NCBI GenBank assembly: GCA_027531145.1
Contig: JAPZRF010000006.1
Span: 62,001-126,000 of the forward strand
Direction of reading: 5' to 3'
DNA length: 64,000 nucleotides
DNA from: Brevundimonas sp.
GTDB lineage: Bacteria > Pseudomonadota > Alphaproteobacteria > Caulobacterales > Caulobacteraceae
Shown here: positions 18,896 through 29,301 of the stretch, one piece after another
Numbering within the stretch: position 1 is the first letter of the stretch
Layout: each line of letters starts with the position of its first letter
Program-made: the position numbers and the translations under genes
Notes under the pieces: model-generated
The model's database searches: none
The model's input: the letters and a program-made list of their open reading frames with translations, nothing else
What the model was told of the DNA's origin: nothing

Positions 18896-19540
18896 ATGAT
18901 GGTATCCACTGCACCCAGAAGTCCGGCTTCAGGCCGACCCGCCAATCCGGAGGCGCGCGCCCAGCGTCGGGAAAACATTCTGGCGGGTGCCTTCAGATGT
19001 TTCGTTCGCAAGGGCTTCCACGCCGCCACGACCGCCGAGATCAGCGCCGAGGCCGGCGTCAGCGTGGCGAATCTCTATCAGTACTTCCCCTCCAAGGATG
19101 ATCTCATCAAGGCGCTCGTCCAGGCCGATCTGGCGATCGACCTTGAGCTTGTCCGGATGGTCGATGCTGCGGATACCTTGGCTGAGGGGCTGGAGCACAC
19201 GACCCGCATGCTCGTCACCGACCCGGATCTACTGTCCGGCGTCCGCCTGCGTCTCGAGATCCTTGCAGAAGCGGGCCGGAACCCGGTCATCGCGGAAGAA
19301 GTGCGTCGAGCGGCGGCGCAGATGGTCGACGCCATCGTGCAACTGATCGTCCGTCGGCAACGCGCAGGCGAGGTTCGGAACGATGTCTCTCCGGAAACCG
19401 CGGCCGAGCTCATCCTGTCCATGTACGACGGCCTCGCCAGCCGCCTCGCCTTTGGAGGCGGCGACCCCGCAGTCCTGGCTCGGGCTGCAGACCAGATGAT
19501 CCTGACCAGTTTCGGTGTTGGCCGCTCCCCCCCCACCTGA
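18896..19540 (+). CDS. TetR/AcrR family regulator
   Basis: RRENILAGAFRCFVRKGFHAATTAEISAEAGVSVANLYQYFPSKDDLIKAL. Confidence 0.95.
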   Translation: MMVSTAPRSPASGRPANPEARAQRRENILAGAFRCFVRKGFHAATTAEISAEAGVSVANLYQYFPSKDDLIKALVQADLAIDLELVRMVDAADTLAEGLEHTTRMLVTDPDLLSGVRLRLEILAEAGRNPVIAEEVRRAAAQMVDAIVQLIVRRQRAGEVRNDVSPETAAELILSMYDGLASRLAFGGGDPAVLARAADQMILTSFGVGRSPPT

Positions 19541-19576
19541 CTTCTCAATCAACCTCCCTCTCCGCATGAGCATAAT

Positions 19577-20638
19577 ATGAGCAAGTCCTCCCTTATCACT
19601 GTTTTGTGTGCCGCGGCGCTTCTGCAAGCCTGCGGCAGCAGCCCCTCCGCATCCGTCGACGGCGATCCGGCCAAAACTGCTCTGGTCAGCGAGGTGCAGG
19701 ACAGCGCTGGTGCCGAAGCCATAGCCCTTGGGAAGGTCCGGGCATCCCGCCTCGCGGTCGTCAGCTCCGAGCAGGGGGGGCGTATCATCGAGCTGCTCGC
19801 CAATGTCGGGGACCGCGTCTCGGCCGGCCAGACTCTGGCGCGACTGGACCCCACTCCCGCACGCCTCAGGGAACAACAGGCTGGTGCCGAGCTGCAGCGC
19901 GCAGAATCCGTCGCCCAGGAGCGGCAGCGAAACGCAACCCGCCTCGCTGCCCTGCATCGCGACGGAGTCGCGACCGAGGTCGACCTTGAAGCCGCCGAAG
20001 CCGAAGCTCGCGCAGCCAAGGCCGTGCGTGACGCCGCTGCAGCCGGCCTGATGCTGGCGGAGCGCGATCTGCAGGAAACCGTGCTGCGAGCCCCGATCGC
20101 CGGCGTCATCGCAGCGCGACCGATCGACCTGTCGATGCTCGCTCCGGGGGCCGCCGCCTTCGAGATCGACGGCGAGGACGGACGCCGGATCCACGCGGTT
20201 CTGCCGACGGCGCTGGCGGACGCGCTACAGCCGGGCACACGGGTGACATTCGCCCACGGTCAGGACGTGGGGGCCGCCCGCCTGACCGGCGTCAGCGCCC
20301 GTGACAGTGGAGCCGGAGGCCGCGAAGCCGTCTTTGTGGTGACGAGCGGCTCGCCGCCCCCTGGCGGCAGTGTGGAACTGCGCCTCTCCCGGGTCCCCTC
20401 GGACGGCGTACATGTCGTCCCGCTCGCAGCCGTCCTGACCGATCGCAGAGGCCAGCAGGCCGTTCGGATGGTTGGTCCGGAGAACAAGCTTCGCGATGTC
20501 CCGGTCAGACTCCTCGCGACCCGCGGTGACATGGCCGAAGTGACGGGGCGACTTGCTCCGGGTCAGCTCGTCGTCGTCGCCGGTGCCGAGTTTCTCCAGG
20601 CCGGTACGACCGTCCGGCCGCGCGTCGCTCAGCGCTGA
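19577..20638 (+). CDS. RND efflux periplasmic adaptor subunit (MFP family, lipoprotein-like N-terminus)
   Basis: LLQACGSS lipobox-like; GGRIIELLANVGDRVSAGQTLARLD; LRAPIAGVIAARPIDL. Confidence 0.93.
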   Translation: MSKSSLITVLCAAALLQACGSSPSASVDGDPAKTALVSEVQDSAGAEAIALGKVRASRLAVVSSEQGGRIIELLANVGDRVSAGQTLARLDPTPARLREQQAGAELQRAESVAQERQRNATRLAALHRDGVATEVDLEAAEAEARAAKAVRDAAAAGLMLAERDLQETVLRAPIAGVIAARPIDLSMLAPGAAAFEIDGEDGRRIHAVLPTALADALQPGTRVTFAHGQDVGAARLTGVSARDSGAGGREAVFVVTSGSPPPGGSVELRLSRVPSDGVHVVPLAAVLTDRRGQQAVRMVGPENKLRDVPVRLLATRGDMAEVTGRLAPGQLVVVAGAEFLQAGTTVRPRVAQR

Positions 20639-20652
20639 CAGGAGGACAACCC

Positions 20653-23600
20653 ATGTCCCTCACTGCCGCCGCGCTGCGACGCAGCCGCTTCACGCTTGTC
20701 GCCGCCATCTTGCTTGTCCTCGCGGGCATCACATCGCTCCTGGACTTTCCCGCCACCGAGGAGCCCTTCATCCAGGTCCGCACAGCGACCGTCGAAGCCT
20801 ATCTGCCCGGCGCGACCAGCGAACGCACCGAGCAGCTGGTGGCCCGGCCGATCGAGGAAAAGCTGAGAGAGGTCCCCGACATCAAGACGATCGAGACCGT
20901 CGTCCGTCCCGGGGCCACCTTCATCGTCATTACGCTTCACGATGGAACCCCGGGGGATCGACTGCCGGCCATCTGGCAGCGGGTGCGGGTCAAGATGGAA
21001 GAGGCGCACGCGAGCCTTCCCGGTGGAACCAGTAACCTCATCATCAACGACGAGTTCGCCAGGGTCGCGGTTCGCAGCCTCGCCCTGACCGGAGAAGGTT
21101 ACTCTGCCGGCCAGCTGCAGGACTGGGCGCGCATCACGCGCGAGCGCCTGCAGTCCGTCGCGGGTGTGGAGCGGATCTCCCTCCACGGCGTGCGGGAAGA
21201 GCGCGTCTTCGTCGATCTCGACCCCCGCCGCATGGCGAACGCCGGCCTGTCGTTTGACGCCGTCGCCGCCCAGCTGGCCGCGCGCAACATTGTAGCCCCC
21301 GCCGGCGAGATTGACACCGGACGGCGGGTGCTGGCGCTCGAACCGACCGGCGACCTGCCGGACAGCTCAACCCTCGCCAGCGTGGCCATCACCTTGCCCG
21401 GAGGGGGTACCCTTCCCCTGAGCGCCCTCGGCAGCATCGCCCAAGGGCCCGCGGATCCGCCCCAGACTGCGGTCCTGGTCAATGGTCAACCCGCCGTCGT
21501 TCTCGGCGTGTCGATGCGCAACGGCCTCAACGTCCTGTCCTTTGCCGAGCGCGTGGACGCCCGCCTCGCCGAAGTGCGCGCAGAGCTCCCTGCCGGGATG
21601 ACGCTGACCTCTGTGACGGACCAGTCCGAGGTCGTCCGCAAGGACCTCATCAAGGTCGGCCAAACCTTCCTCGAAACCGTCGCCGTGGTGATGCTGGTCG
21701 TCGTGCTGTTCCTCGGCTGGCGCGCCGGACTCGTCACCGGGGTCATCGTGCCGCTGACGGTGCTCGGCACGCTGATGATCATGAGGGTGCTCGGGATCGA
21801 GCTTCACATGGTCTCGATCGGTGCCATCATCATTTCCCTGGGCCTCTTCGTCGACAACGGCATCGTTATTGTCGAGGACTACCAGCGCAGGCTGAGCGTG
21901 GGTGCGTCCCCGCGCGAGGCGGCTATCGAGGCGGGGCGGACGATGGCCGCGCCGCTGCTGACCTCCAGCCTCGCCATCATCCTTGCCTTCGCGCCGCTCG
22001 CCGCGGGCAACAGCGACACGGCAGAGTACATGCGCAGCCTCGCCATCGTCCTCGCGATCACGCTCATGCTTTCGCTGTTCCTGGCGCTCACGGTCACGCC
22101 GCTGATGGCCATGCAGTACGCGGGCTCCCATGACCCTTCGCACGGCAATGGAGGCTGGCTGGGCAAGATTCGCGACTGGTATGCTGGGCGCGTTCGCCTC
22201 ATCGTCGAACGGCCGCTGATCATCGGCACCAGCATGGCGGGCCTGCTTCTGGCGGCGCTGGCCCTGCTGAGCACGATTCCCCCCCAGCTGCTCTCGGCGT
22301 CCGCGAGGCCGCAACTCCAGATCCCGATCGAATTGGCACCGGGCGCCTCCACCCGCGCCACCTTGAGGCTCGCGACAGACGTGTCGGCGCTGCTCGCGGA
22401 CAAGCGAGTGTTTCCGGAGCTCGAGAACAACGCCGTCTACGTCAACGACGGGGGACCTCGCTTCATTCTGGGCCTCACCCCCCCCTTGCCGGCCCCGCAT
22501 CGCGCCTACGCTGTAGTGAACCTCGATGCGAAGGCTGATCCGGATGCAGTGGTGATGCGGCTGAGGCAGGAGCTCGGGCAACGGTTCCCCGAGGCGCGGA
22601 TCGAACCGAAGCGCTTCTCGCTGGGCGTTTCAGAAGCCGGAACCGCCGTCTTTCGTCTGGTCGGACCCGACCGTCCCGAGCTGGAACGCGCGGCAGACGA
22701 GCTCAAGCAAGCCCTCGCCGCCGTGCCGGGTGTCCTTGACGTCAGGGACGACGCTGAAGGTCGCATCGTTCGGCTGGTCGTGGACATTAACCAGCCCCGC
22801 GCCCTCGCTGCGGGCGTGTCGTCGGCAGCGGTCGCGCGTTCACTTGAGGCGGCGACCTCCGGCATGCCGGTGTCGGTGCTGCGGCAGGGTGACGTTCTCG
22901 TGCCCGTTGTCCTGAGGGGATCGGAGCCCGACCGCACCCTGAGCGAGCGCCTCGAGTCCCTTCCCGTGTTCGGCGAGACCGGCAGCGTGACCCTTGGCCA
23001 GATCGCCTCCATCCGGCTGGCGTCGCAGCCGAGCGTGCTGATGCGACGCAATGCAAGCCCCCTGATCACGGTCAGCGCCCGCCATCCCGACCTCGCGTCG
23101 CAGGAACTCGTCGACCGGGTCGGCGAGACGATCAACGCCCTTGACCTCGCTCCCGGGTACCGGCTCGAGCTGGGCGGCGAAATCGAGGAGAGTGCGACGG
23201 CCAACCAGGGCATCGAACGCTACTTTCCACTTGCCCTCCTCGGCATGGCAGGCTTGTTCCTCTGGCAATTCGGATCTCTTCGAAAAACTGCCATCATCAT
23301 GGCCTCGATCCCCTTCGTCCTGATCGGCGCATCGGCGGGTCTGAAGATCACGGGGCAGCCTTTCAGCTACACTGCCACGCTCGGCCTGCTCGCTCTTGCC
23401 GGCATCATCGTGAACAATGCGGTGTTGCTTCTGGGCCGGATCGAGGAGGAACGTCAGCCAGGCGTTCCCCTGAAGGAGGCCGTCGCCTCCGCCGCAGCGG
23501 TCCGCCTGCGCCCGATCGTCATGACCAAACTGACCTGCATCATGGGCCTGCTGCCGCTTTACCTGTTCGCCGGCGACCTTTGGCGGCCCTTGGCGGCCGC

Positions 23601-23703
23601 CATGATTGGCGGCCTCGCGCTAGGCACCCTCATCACCCTTGTCCTCATCCCCGCGCTGTACACCCTGCTGTTTCGCGAACGGCAGGCCCCGACGGCCGCT
23701 TGA
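20653..23703 (+). CDS. RND efflux transporter permease subunit (AcrB/MdtC-like)
   Basis: 1016 aa; GATFIVITL, VDNGIVIVEDYQRRL, FSYTATLGLLALAGIIVNNAVLLLGRI. Confidence 0.97.
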   Translation: MSLTAAALRRSRFTLVAAILLVLAGITSLLDFPATEEPFIQVRTATVEAYLPGATSERTEQLVARPIEEKLREVPDIKTIETVVRPGATFIVITLHDGTPGDRLPAIWQRVRVKMEEAHASLPGGTSNLIINDEFARVAVRSLALTGEGYSAGQLQDWARITRERLQSVAGVERISLHGVREERVFVDLDPRRMANAGLSFDAVAAQLAARNIVAPAGEIDTGRRVLALEPTGDLPDSSTLASVAITLPGGGTLPLSALGSIAQGPADPPQTAVLVNGQPAVVLGVSMRNGLNVLSFAERVDARLAEVRAELPAGMTLTSVTDQSEVVRKDLIKVGQTFLETVAVVMLVVVLFLGWRAGLVTGVIVPLTVLGTLMIMRVLGIELHMVSIGAIIISLGLFVDNGIVIVEDYQRRLSVGASPREAAIEAGRTMAAPLLTSSLAIILAFAPLAAGNSDTAEYMRSLAIVLAITLMLSLFLALTVTPLMAMQYAGSHDPSHGNGGWLGKIRDWYAGRVRLIVERPLIIGTSMAGLLLAALALLSTIPPQLLSASARPQLQIPIELAPGASTRATLRLATDVSALLADKRVFPELENNAVYVNDGGPRFILGLTPPLPAPHRAYAVVNLDAKADPDAVVMRLRQELGQRFPEARIEPKRFSLGVSEAGTAVFRLVGPDRPELERAADELKQALAAVPGVLDVRDDAEGRIVRLVVDINQPRALAAGVSSAAVARSLEAATSGMPVSVLRQGDVLVPVVLRGSEPDRTLSERLESLPVFGETGSVTLGQIASIRLASQPSVLMRRNASPLITVSARHPDLASQELVDRVGETINALDLAPGYRLELGGEIEESATANQGIERYFPLALLGMAGLFLWQFGSLRKTAIIMASIPFVLIGASAGLKITGQPFSYTATLGLLALAGIIVNNAVLLLGRIEEERQPGVPLKEAVASAAAVRLRPIVMTKLTCIMGLLPLYLFAGDLWRPLAAAMIGGLALGTLITLVLIPALYTLLFRERQAPTAA

Positions 23704-23717
23704 TCGAGACCGGAATC

Positions 23718-25130
23718 ATGCCCCGTCTTGCCCCACTCCTCCTCGCCGCCTTGCTGGCCGGCTGTGCAACCGCGCCAGCGGTGAGGCCCCCCCTTCCCAC
23801 GACGCCGTCGGCAGACTGGTCTGCCGGAACGTTACCTCCCCCGGGTCAGCAGCTACAGCTGGACTGGTGGGCGGCCTTTCAGTCGGCGGAACTTGACCAG
23901 CTGGTGGCGGATGCGCTGGCCGCCAACCGCGACGTCCTCGCGGCCGAGGCCAGCCTTCGGGCTGCACGGGCTCTGGCCGGCGAGGCCAGGACGCTCCAGG
24001 AACCGCAGGGAGGCACCTCCGCCGGACTGCGGAGGAGCCGGGAGGCAGCCCTGTCGCAACCGCTCGTACTCGGGACACCGGACCGCTTCGAGGACCAGAC
24101 GCTGGGGTTCATGGGCGCGGAGCTGGGCTGGGAACTGGACCTTGCCGGTGGTCTGGCTGCCGCGACACGCGCCGCCGAAGCCAACGCCGGAGTCGCCCTG
24201 TGGCAGCGCCGGCAGATCGAAGCGGCTGTGGCGGCACAGGTGGTCAGGGCTTGGCTCGATCTCGGCCGGGCGAACGCCCTCGACAGCCTCTCGCAGCGTC
24301 GCCGCGTCGCCCTCGAGGCTTCAGTCGCGCTGATGGTCCGCCGGCAGGCGCATGGTGCAGCGACAGAAGCCGATGTGGCCGCCCTTCGCCGTCTCGGTGC
24401 CGAGTCCGCGGCGGAGCGGCCGATGATCTCCCTGACTCGAAACAACGCCCTGCGCCGCATCGCCGTACTGACAGGACGGGACCCCGTGGACTTCTCCAGG
24501 GCTACAGCGGCTCTGACCGGACGGGCGGCGACACCCGACGCCCTTGTTGCGCCGGCCCCGGCCGACATGCTGCGGCAGCGCCCCGACGTCCAGGCCGCCG
24601 AACTCAGGGTCATCGCGACCTTCGAGCGTGCAGGGGTGGCCCGGGCGGCGCTATACCCCAGCCTGTCCCTTGGTGCCGCAGCTGGTAGGACGGCGGCTCC
24701 AGGGGACCTGGACCGGCCCGGGGCTCTCCGTTTCTCGATCGGTCCGTCAGTCAGCTGGGGTCTGTTCAATCTCCGCCGGATCCGGGCCGGCGTCCGCGCC
24801 GCCGATGCCGAGGCCGAGGCCGCCACCGCCGCATGGGGCCAGGCGATCCTGGTCGCCCTCGAAGAGGCCGACGGGGCCCTCGACGCCTGGCGTACAGCCC
24901 GGTCGAGCGCTCGCGCCGTACGTGCCGCCGCAGAGCACGCCCGGGTCGAGGCCGAGACGACGCGCGCGCGCGCGCGGTCCGGGGCCGCGACACCTCTGGA
25001 CGTCGCCCTCGCCGAGGCTACCCTGCTCTCGGCGGAGCTCGCTCTGGCCAATGCAGAGGCCGCTGAACGCGAGGCTTGGGCCCAGGCTCACCTCGCGCTG
25101 GGTGCGGGCTGGCGGTCGGAGGCCTTGTGA
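23718..25130 (+). CDS. outer membrane efflux factor, TolC/NodT family lipoprotein
   Basis: MPRLAPLLLAALLAGCATAP lipobox; RPDVQAAELRVIATFERAGVARAALYPSLSLGAA. Confidence 0.95.
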   Translation: MPRLAPLLLAALLAGCATAPAVRPPLPTTPSADWSAGTLPPPGQQLQLDWWAAFQSAELDQLVADALAANRDVLAAEASLRAARALAGEARTLQEPQGGTSAGLRRSREAALSQPLVLGTPDRFEDQTLGFMGAELGWELDLAGGLAAATRAAEANAGVALWQRRQIEAAVAAQVVRAWLDLGRANALDSLSQRRRVALEASVALMVRRQAHGAATEADVAALRRLGAESAAERPMISLTRNNALRRIAVLTGRDPVDFSRATAALTGRAATPDALVAPAPADMLRQRPDVQAAELRVIATFERAGVARAALYPSLSLGAAAGRTAAPGDLDRPGALRFSIGPSVSWGLFNLRRIRAGVRAADAEAEAATAAWGQAILVALEEADGALDAWRTARSSARAVRAAAEHARVEAETTRARARSGAATPLDVALAEATLLSAELALANAEAAEREAWAQAHLALGAGWRSEAL

Positions 25131-25376
25131 GGGAGCTGGCCTGGCTGGGAAACAGCCCGGAGCCTGATCGGTTGAGGTGTAAGTGCTCCGCGGTTCCGAA
25201 GATGCAGTGAATCAGGCTCACGCCATAATCCGGTCCAGTTCCGGACCAGCTGGACGGGGTCCAACTCAACCGGTCTTGGTCCGGCGGCCCGGGATCCAGC
25301 CGACGACCCTGATGAAACGGATCCACGCTCAAGTCGAGGGATCAGGATTGTCGGGCAGATCCGGCCGCCTCCGGCC

Positions 25377-26117
25377 TCAGGCAGATCGGCGCAGCGCGCG
25401 CCAGAGGAACAGAAAGCCAAGTGCCATGAACCAGAGCTGGATACCCGTCGTTGAGAGCACGATTGAGACCGGCGGCGCGACGCCGAACAGCTCAAGGCCA
25501 GGCAGCGCGACCACTACACCCGCAACCAGCCCCGTCAGACCCGCCCAGGCCGGAAGCTGTCTGTCGCGGAGAATGATCAGACTCACCGATATCGCCCAGA
25601 TCGCCGCGAAAGCCGCTACGCCCAAAGTCTCGCCAATCGCCCCGCCCCAGGCATTCATGGCTGCCTGCATCGCCTCAATGGCGGCACGCGCGTCTGGTGA
25701 CAGACCCTGAACGGAGTAGGCTTCCGCCAGGACCGTGCTGCCCGTGAGCCAGCGGATGATCCCTATGGCCCTTGCGAGGGTCGAAACCGATGCAGCGCCT
25801 ATGGCTATGAGGCCGAGGATGCCCAGCGGCCCGGGCCTAGCCGCCAAACGCACGGTGAGCACTCCGGTTACAAGGAACAGCAATGAATAGCCGAGATACA
25901 GTCCATACCCCAGTCGCACAGCATCCAGCTGTTCGAGGAGTAACGGCAGCATCCTTGCGGGAGCATAATCGAGGCTGTCAGGCCATTGGATCGCTCCGCC
26001 AAGTACAGCCATGGGCGCGAAGATGCTGAATCCCTGGAGAAGCAGGACAAACGCGGCAACGAGATAGGGGAGACGGGAGGGAGCCAATGAGCTGCGGGAC
26101 GGGATATCTGTAGTCAT
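25377..26117 (-). CDS. DUF4386-like integral membrane protein
   Basis: Multiple TM segments; ARMLPLLLEQLDAVRLGYGLYLGYSLLFLVTGVL. Confidence 0.6.
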   Translation of the reverse strand: MTTDIPSRSSLAPSRLPYLVAAFVLLLQGFSIFAPMAVLGGAIQWPDSLDYAPARMLPLLLEQLDAVRLGYGLYLGYSLLFLVTGVLTVRLAARPGPLGILGLIAIGAASVSTLARAIGIIRWLTGSTVLAEAYSVQGLSPDARAAIEAMQAAMNAWGGAIGETLGVAAFAAIWAISVSLIILRDRQLPAWAGLTGLVAGVVVALPGLELFGVAPPVSIVLSTTGIQLWFMALGFLFLWRALRRSA

Positions 26118-26147
26118 GGTGCGGGATCTTTCATCGAAAACTGACTG

Positions 26148-26705
26148 CTAAACTCTGTCAAGCCAGGCTTCACGCTGGGCCTCGGTCGATACTCGCATGG
26201 AACCAAAACGCCGAACCCGCGTGACCTTGACGCCGCAGAACTCGAGAATGTTGCGGCGCAGTTCGCTGATCCCCGCATCACGGTAGATGGTGCGATAACA
26301 CCATGGGGGCGTGTCCATCGTGACCAACAGCTCCGCTGTCTTGCCCGTAAGCAGGCGCTTCCAGTGGATCGAGTTCTTCATGTACTGAAAAGCAAACCCC
26401 GGCCTCAGGGCCAGCTCGATCAGCGATTTGAAGCGCCCCGGCATCCCTCCCCACCAGATCGGAAAGATGAAGACCAGATGATCTGCCGCGCGGATCGCGT
26501 TCTGGAAGCGCGCGACTTCCGGCTGCAGCGCCAGGTCATCGTCCGCTCTTCCCTCCGCCGGCACCGAGAACTGAAGATCGGCGAGCCTGAGCAGTTGCGC
26601 TTCGCTGCCCATCGCGAGGGCCCGGTCGAGCGCGCGAACAGCCATCGCGCCACAGTAGCTCTCCAGCGCCGGATGCCCAAGAAAGATAAGCGTCTTCCGG
26701 CTCAT
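26148..26705 (-). CDS. NAD(P)H-dependent oxidoreductase/quinone reductase (flavodoxin-like)
   Basis: KTLIFLGHPALESYCGAMAVRALDRAL; ADHLVFIFPIWWGGMPGRFKSLIELAL. Confidence 0.9.
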   Translation of the reverse strand: MSRKTLIFLGHPALESYCGAMAVRALDRALAMGSEAQLLRLADLQFSVPAEGRADDDLALQPEVARFQNAIRAADHLVFIFPIWWGGMPGRFKSLIELALRPGFAFQYMKNSIHWKRLLTGKTAELLVTMDTPPWCYRTIYRDAGISELRRNILEFCGVKVTRVRRFGSMRVSTEAQREAWLDRV

Positions 26706-26759
26706 GGTCGTGACGACCCCTTGTTTTCTTCGCCTGCCGGCATTGACACGGCCGCACAT

Positions 26760-26789
26760 ACAGTTCGATATCGTACTATATAGGACTGT
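26760..26789. promoter_or_regulatory. imperfect palindrome between divergent redox genes
   Basis: ACAGTTCGATAT-CGTACT-ATATAGGACTGT: 10 of 12 arm positions symmetric. Confidence 0.6.
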
Positions 26790-26918
26790 GTCGGTTTGGC
26801 AAGCCTGATCTGACGCCGGCCCCGGACCGAAATGTCGGGATGGGGATCGGGATCAGACCCGACTGGCCTGTTGAGGCCCCGGAATGGTATGCCGGGCAAC
26901 CGGAGAGAGGGAAGAACG

Positions 26919-28031
26919 ATGCGTCTTGCAAGTCGAAGAACGCTGCTTTTGGTTGGCGGTGGTGCAATCGTGGCGGCGGGTGTTGGTGCCGGCGCGATCG
27001 AGGCAAGCCGCGCCCCAACCCGGGCGATGGAGCCCTGGTCAATCGCAGGCAGCTATGGCGAGATCCGCCGCAATGCCCTCTCCTGGGCGCTACTCGCTCC
27101 CAATCCGCACAACCTGCAGCCCTGGAGGGCCCAACTGGTTGGTCAGGACGGCGTCGCCCTGTTTCTGGATCCTGAACGTACCCTGCCCCAGACGGACCCA
27201 TTCGGCCGCCAGATCACGATCGGCCTCGGCTGCTTTATCGACCTGATGCGAATGGCCGCTGCTGAGTCGGGCTTCGGCGTTGATCTGGACTTCTACCCCG
27301 AAGGAGAGGCCGAGCAGGCACCGGTGGTCCGGGCATGGTTCCGCCCCGAAGCCGCACAGCCTGACCCGCTGTTTCGTGCGGCGCAGACCCGGCGAACCAG
27401 CCGGGCAGTCTATGACCCCCGGCCCCTGCCGGCAGAGGCGGTGGCAACTCTCTCCGGTTACGGGGCTGTGGTCAGCGAGCCCGAGGCGGTGGCGAACCTG
27501 CGCGCCCTCGCAAAGGAGGCCTGGGATATCGAGCTGGCGACGCCTCGCACCTGGAAAGAGAGCGTCGACGTGCTGCGCTTCGGTGCGCGACAGATCGACG
27601 CCTCGCCTGACGGTCTCGCTGTTCGAGGCGGCTTCATCAATCTCATGGCCGCGCTCGGTCTGGTCACGCGAGAGGCGCAGTTGCCTCAAGGCAGTATGGG
27701 CTGGCAGCAGGCGATGAACTCCTTCAACGACGCAATTGCGTCGACGCCGGCCTTTGTCGTGCAGGTCTCGGAGGGAAACCGTCGGCGCGATCAACTCGAC
27801 GCGGGGGCGCGCTGGCTGAGGCTGAGTCTTGCGGCGACCCAGCTGGGGTTGTCACTACAGCCGGTGAGCCAGGCCTTGCAGGAGTATCCTGAAATGTCGG
27901 GGCCATACGGCCGTATACATGCGCTATACGCAGACCCAGGTCATACTGTTCAGATGCTCGCTCGCATTGGATTTTCTCCCGTGGTGCCGCCCGCTCCACG
28001 CTGGAGGCTTGAGACAAAGCTTGTGGGTTGA
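26919..28031 (+). CDS. Acg-like nitroreductase-fold FMN protein with Tat-like signal
   Basis: MRLASRRTLLLVGGGAIVAAG; RRNALSWALLAPNPHNLQPWRAQLVGQDGVALFLDPERTLPQTDPFGRQ. Confidence 0.8.
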   Translation: MRLASRRTLLLVGGGAIVAAGVGAGAIEASRAPTRAMEPWSIAGSYGEIRRNALSWALLAPNPHNLQPWRAQLVGQDGVALFLDPERTLPQTDPFGRQITIGLGCFIDLMRMAAAESGFGVDLDFYPEGEAEQAPVVRAWFRPEAAQPDPLFRAAQTRRTSRAVYDPRPLPAEAVATLSGYGAVVSEPEAVANLRALAKEAWDIELATPRTWKESVDVLRFGARQIDASPDGLAVRGGFINLMAALGLVTREAQLPQGSMGWQQAMNSFNDAIASTPAFVVQVSEGNRRRDQLDAGARWLRLSLAATQLGLSLQPVSQALQEYPEMSGPYGRIHALYADPGHTVQMLARIGFSPVVPPAPRWRLETKLVG

Positions 28032-28478
28032 ATGCGCGAGGATGTCCCTGATCTCTTCCGTTTCTTCAATGAGATCGGGATCATCAATCAACTGGCAAAT
28101 GCGATCCTCCAGTCCCGCTTGCCAAAAGGCGTCCTGGTGTCGCACTTCACGATTCTGAACCATCTGGTTCGTGTTCGGGATGGGTCGACACCGCTTGAAC
28201 TGGCGCTGGCCTTCCAGGTGCCGAAGACGACCATGACCCATTCGCTGTCGGGGTTGAAGGAGCGGGCCTGGGTTGAAGAGCGCCCCAATCCGTCGGACGC
28301 GAGATCGAAGCAGATCTGGCTTACCGGGGCCGGCAGACAATTTCGCAAGGAGATGATCCAGTCATTGGGGGCGGATCTTGCCGGGATTGAGCGCGCCCTG
28401 CCCGGCCTCGCCGTTTCACTTATTCCGGACCTCACCAGGGTAAGGGAGCATCTCGACGCGTCACGAGATTGCGGCTGA
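28032..28478 (+). CDS. MarR family transcriptional regulator
   Basis: VLVSHFTILNHLVRVRDGSTPLELALAFQVPKTTMTHSLSGLKERAWVEERPNPSDARSKQIWLT; immediately follows the nitroreductase. Confidence 0.9.
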   Translation: MREDVPDLFRFFNEIGIINQLANAILQSRLPKGVLVSHFTILNHLVRVRDGSTPLELALAFQVPKTTMTHSLSGLKERAWVEERPNPSDARSKQIWLTGAGRQFRKEMIQSLGADLAGIERALPGLAVSLIPDLTRVREHLDASRDCG

Positions 28479-28686
28479 CCTGTTCCAACGGGTGCCTCGT
28501 GCATTTCGAGGACCGGTGGGGTTGATGGCCAGTCTGTTTCGCCCGCGGGAGTGACGGTGCAGCCGATGGGATCGGGTTGCGCGGCGGGTCACTCGCGTCG
28601 GGCGATCAGCCGACCCAGATCCCGCGCCATGCGCCGGCCACCGACCGAGACCCAAACCGGCTGGGCTGGACGCAGCACAACCCGGC

Positions 28687-29283
28687 TCAGACTTCGGTCT
28701 CATCCGCAAACAGGGGCAGGGCGCAGTCGAGGACTACATGGAGCCGCCCGATGCGTTCCCAGGGTTCGCCGGGAACGAGGTCCCGCAGTTGATTGTCGAT
28801 TGCCAGCGTCGCCAGTCCGTGAACGATGCTCCATGCTAGGAGTGTGCGAGGGTCGCCTGGGTCGCCTTTCGCGCCCGCCGCAAGAGCCGTTCGAGCGAGG
28901 AGTGGGTCGGCGGCGGCCTTGAGGTCAGCGTCGGTCATGTCCAGCGCGTCGCCACTGTACATCAGACGGAACAGGTTCGGCTCCTCGATCGCAAACCCAA
29001 GGTAGGCCCGGCCGATTGCCAGCAGGAGATCCTGACGCATCGGCCCCGGCTGCGCTGCCGCGGTTGCCCGGGCCAGCATGATGAAGCCCTCTGTGGCGAC
29101 GGCGGTCAGAAGCGCCCGTCGGTCGCGAAAATGCCGGAAGACGGCCGATGACGATACGCCATTCAACTCTGCGCAGGCGCGCGTCGTCAGCGCCGACTCG
29201 CCGCCCTCGCGCACCAGTTCGACGCCCGCGGTCACCAGACCGCGCCTCAGATTGCCGTGGTGGTACCCTTCACGCCTCATCAT
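28687..29283 (-). CDS. TetR family regulator
   Basis: MRREGYHHGNLRRGLVTAGVELVREGGESALTTRACAELNGVSSSAVFRHFRDRRALLTAV; start set at the MM after the operator-containing upstream extension. Confidence 0.92.
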   Translation of the reverse strand: MMRREGYHHGNLRRGLVTAGVELVREGGESALTTRACAELNGVSSSAVFRHFRDRRALLTAVATEGFIMLARATAAAQPGPMRQDLLLAIGRAYLGFAIEEPNLFRLMYSGDALDMTDADLKAAADPLLARTALAAGAKGDPGDPRTLLAWSIVHGLATLAIDNQLRDLVPGEPWERIGRLHVVLDCALPLFADETEV

Positions 29284-29301
29284 GCTTTCGAGGATCCCTT
29301 C

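Noticed and set aside
24955-24977. CG dinucleotide run in the outer-membrane efflux gene
   Set aside because: In frame, encodes RARAR in a GC-rich gene; no evidence of length variation, so phase variation is not claimed.
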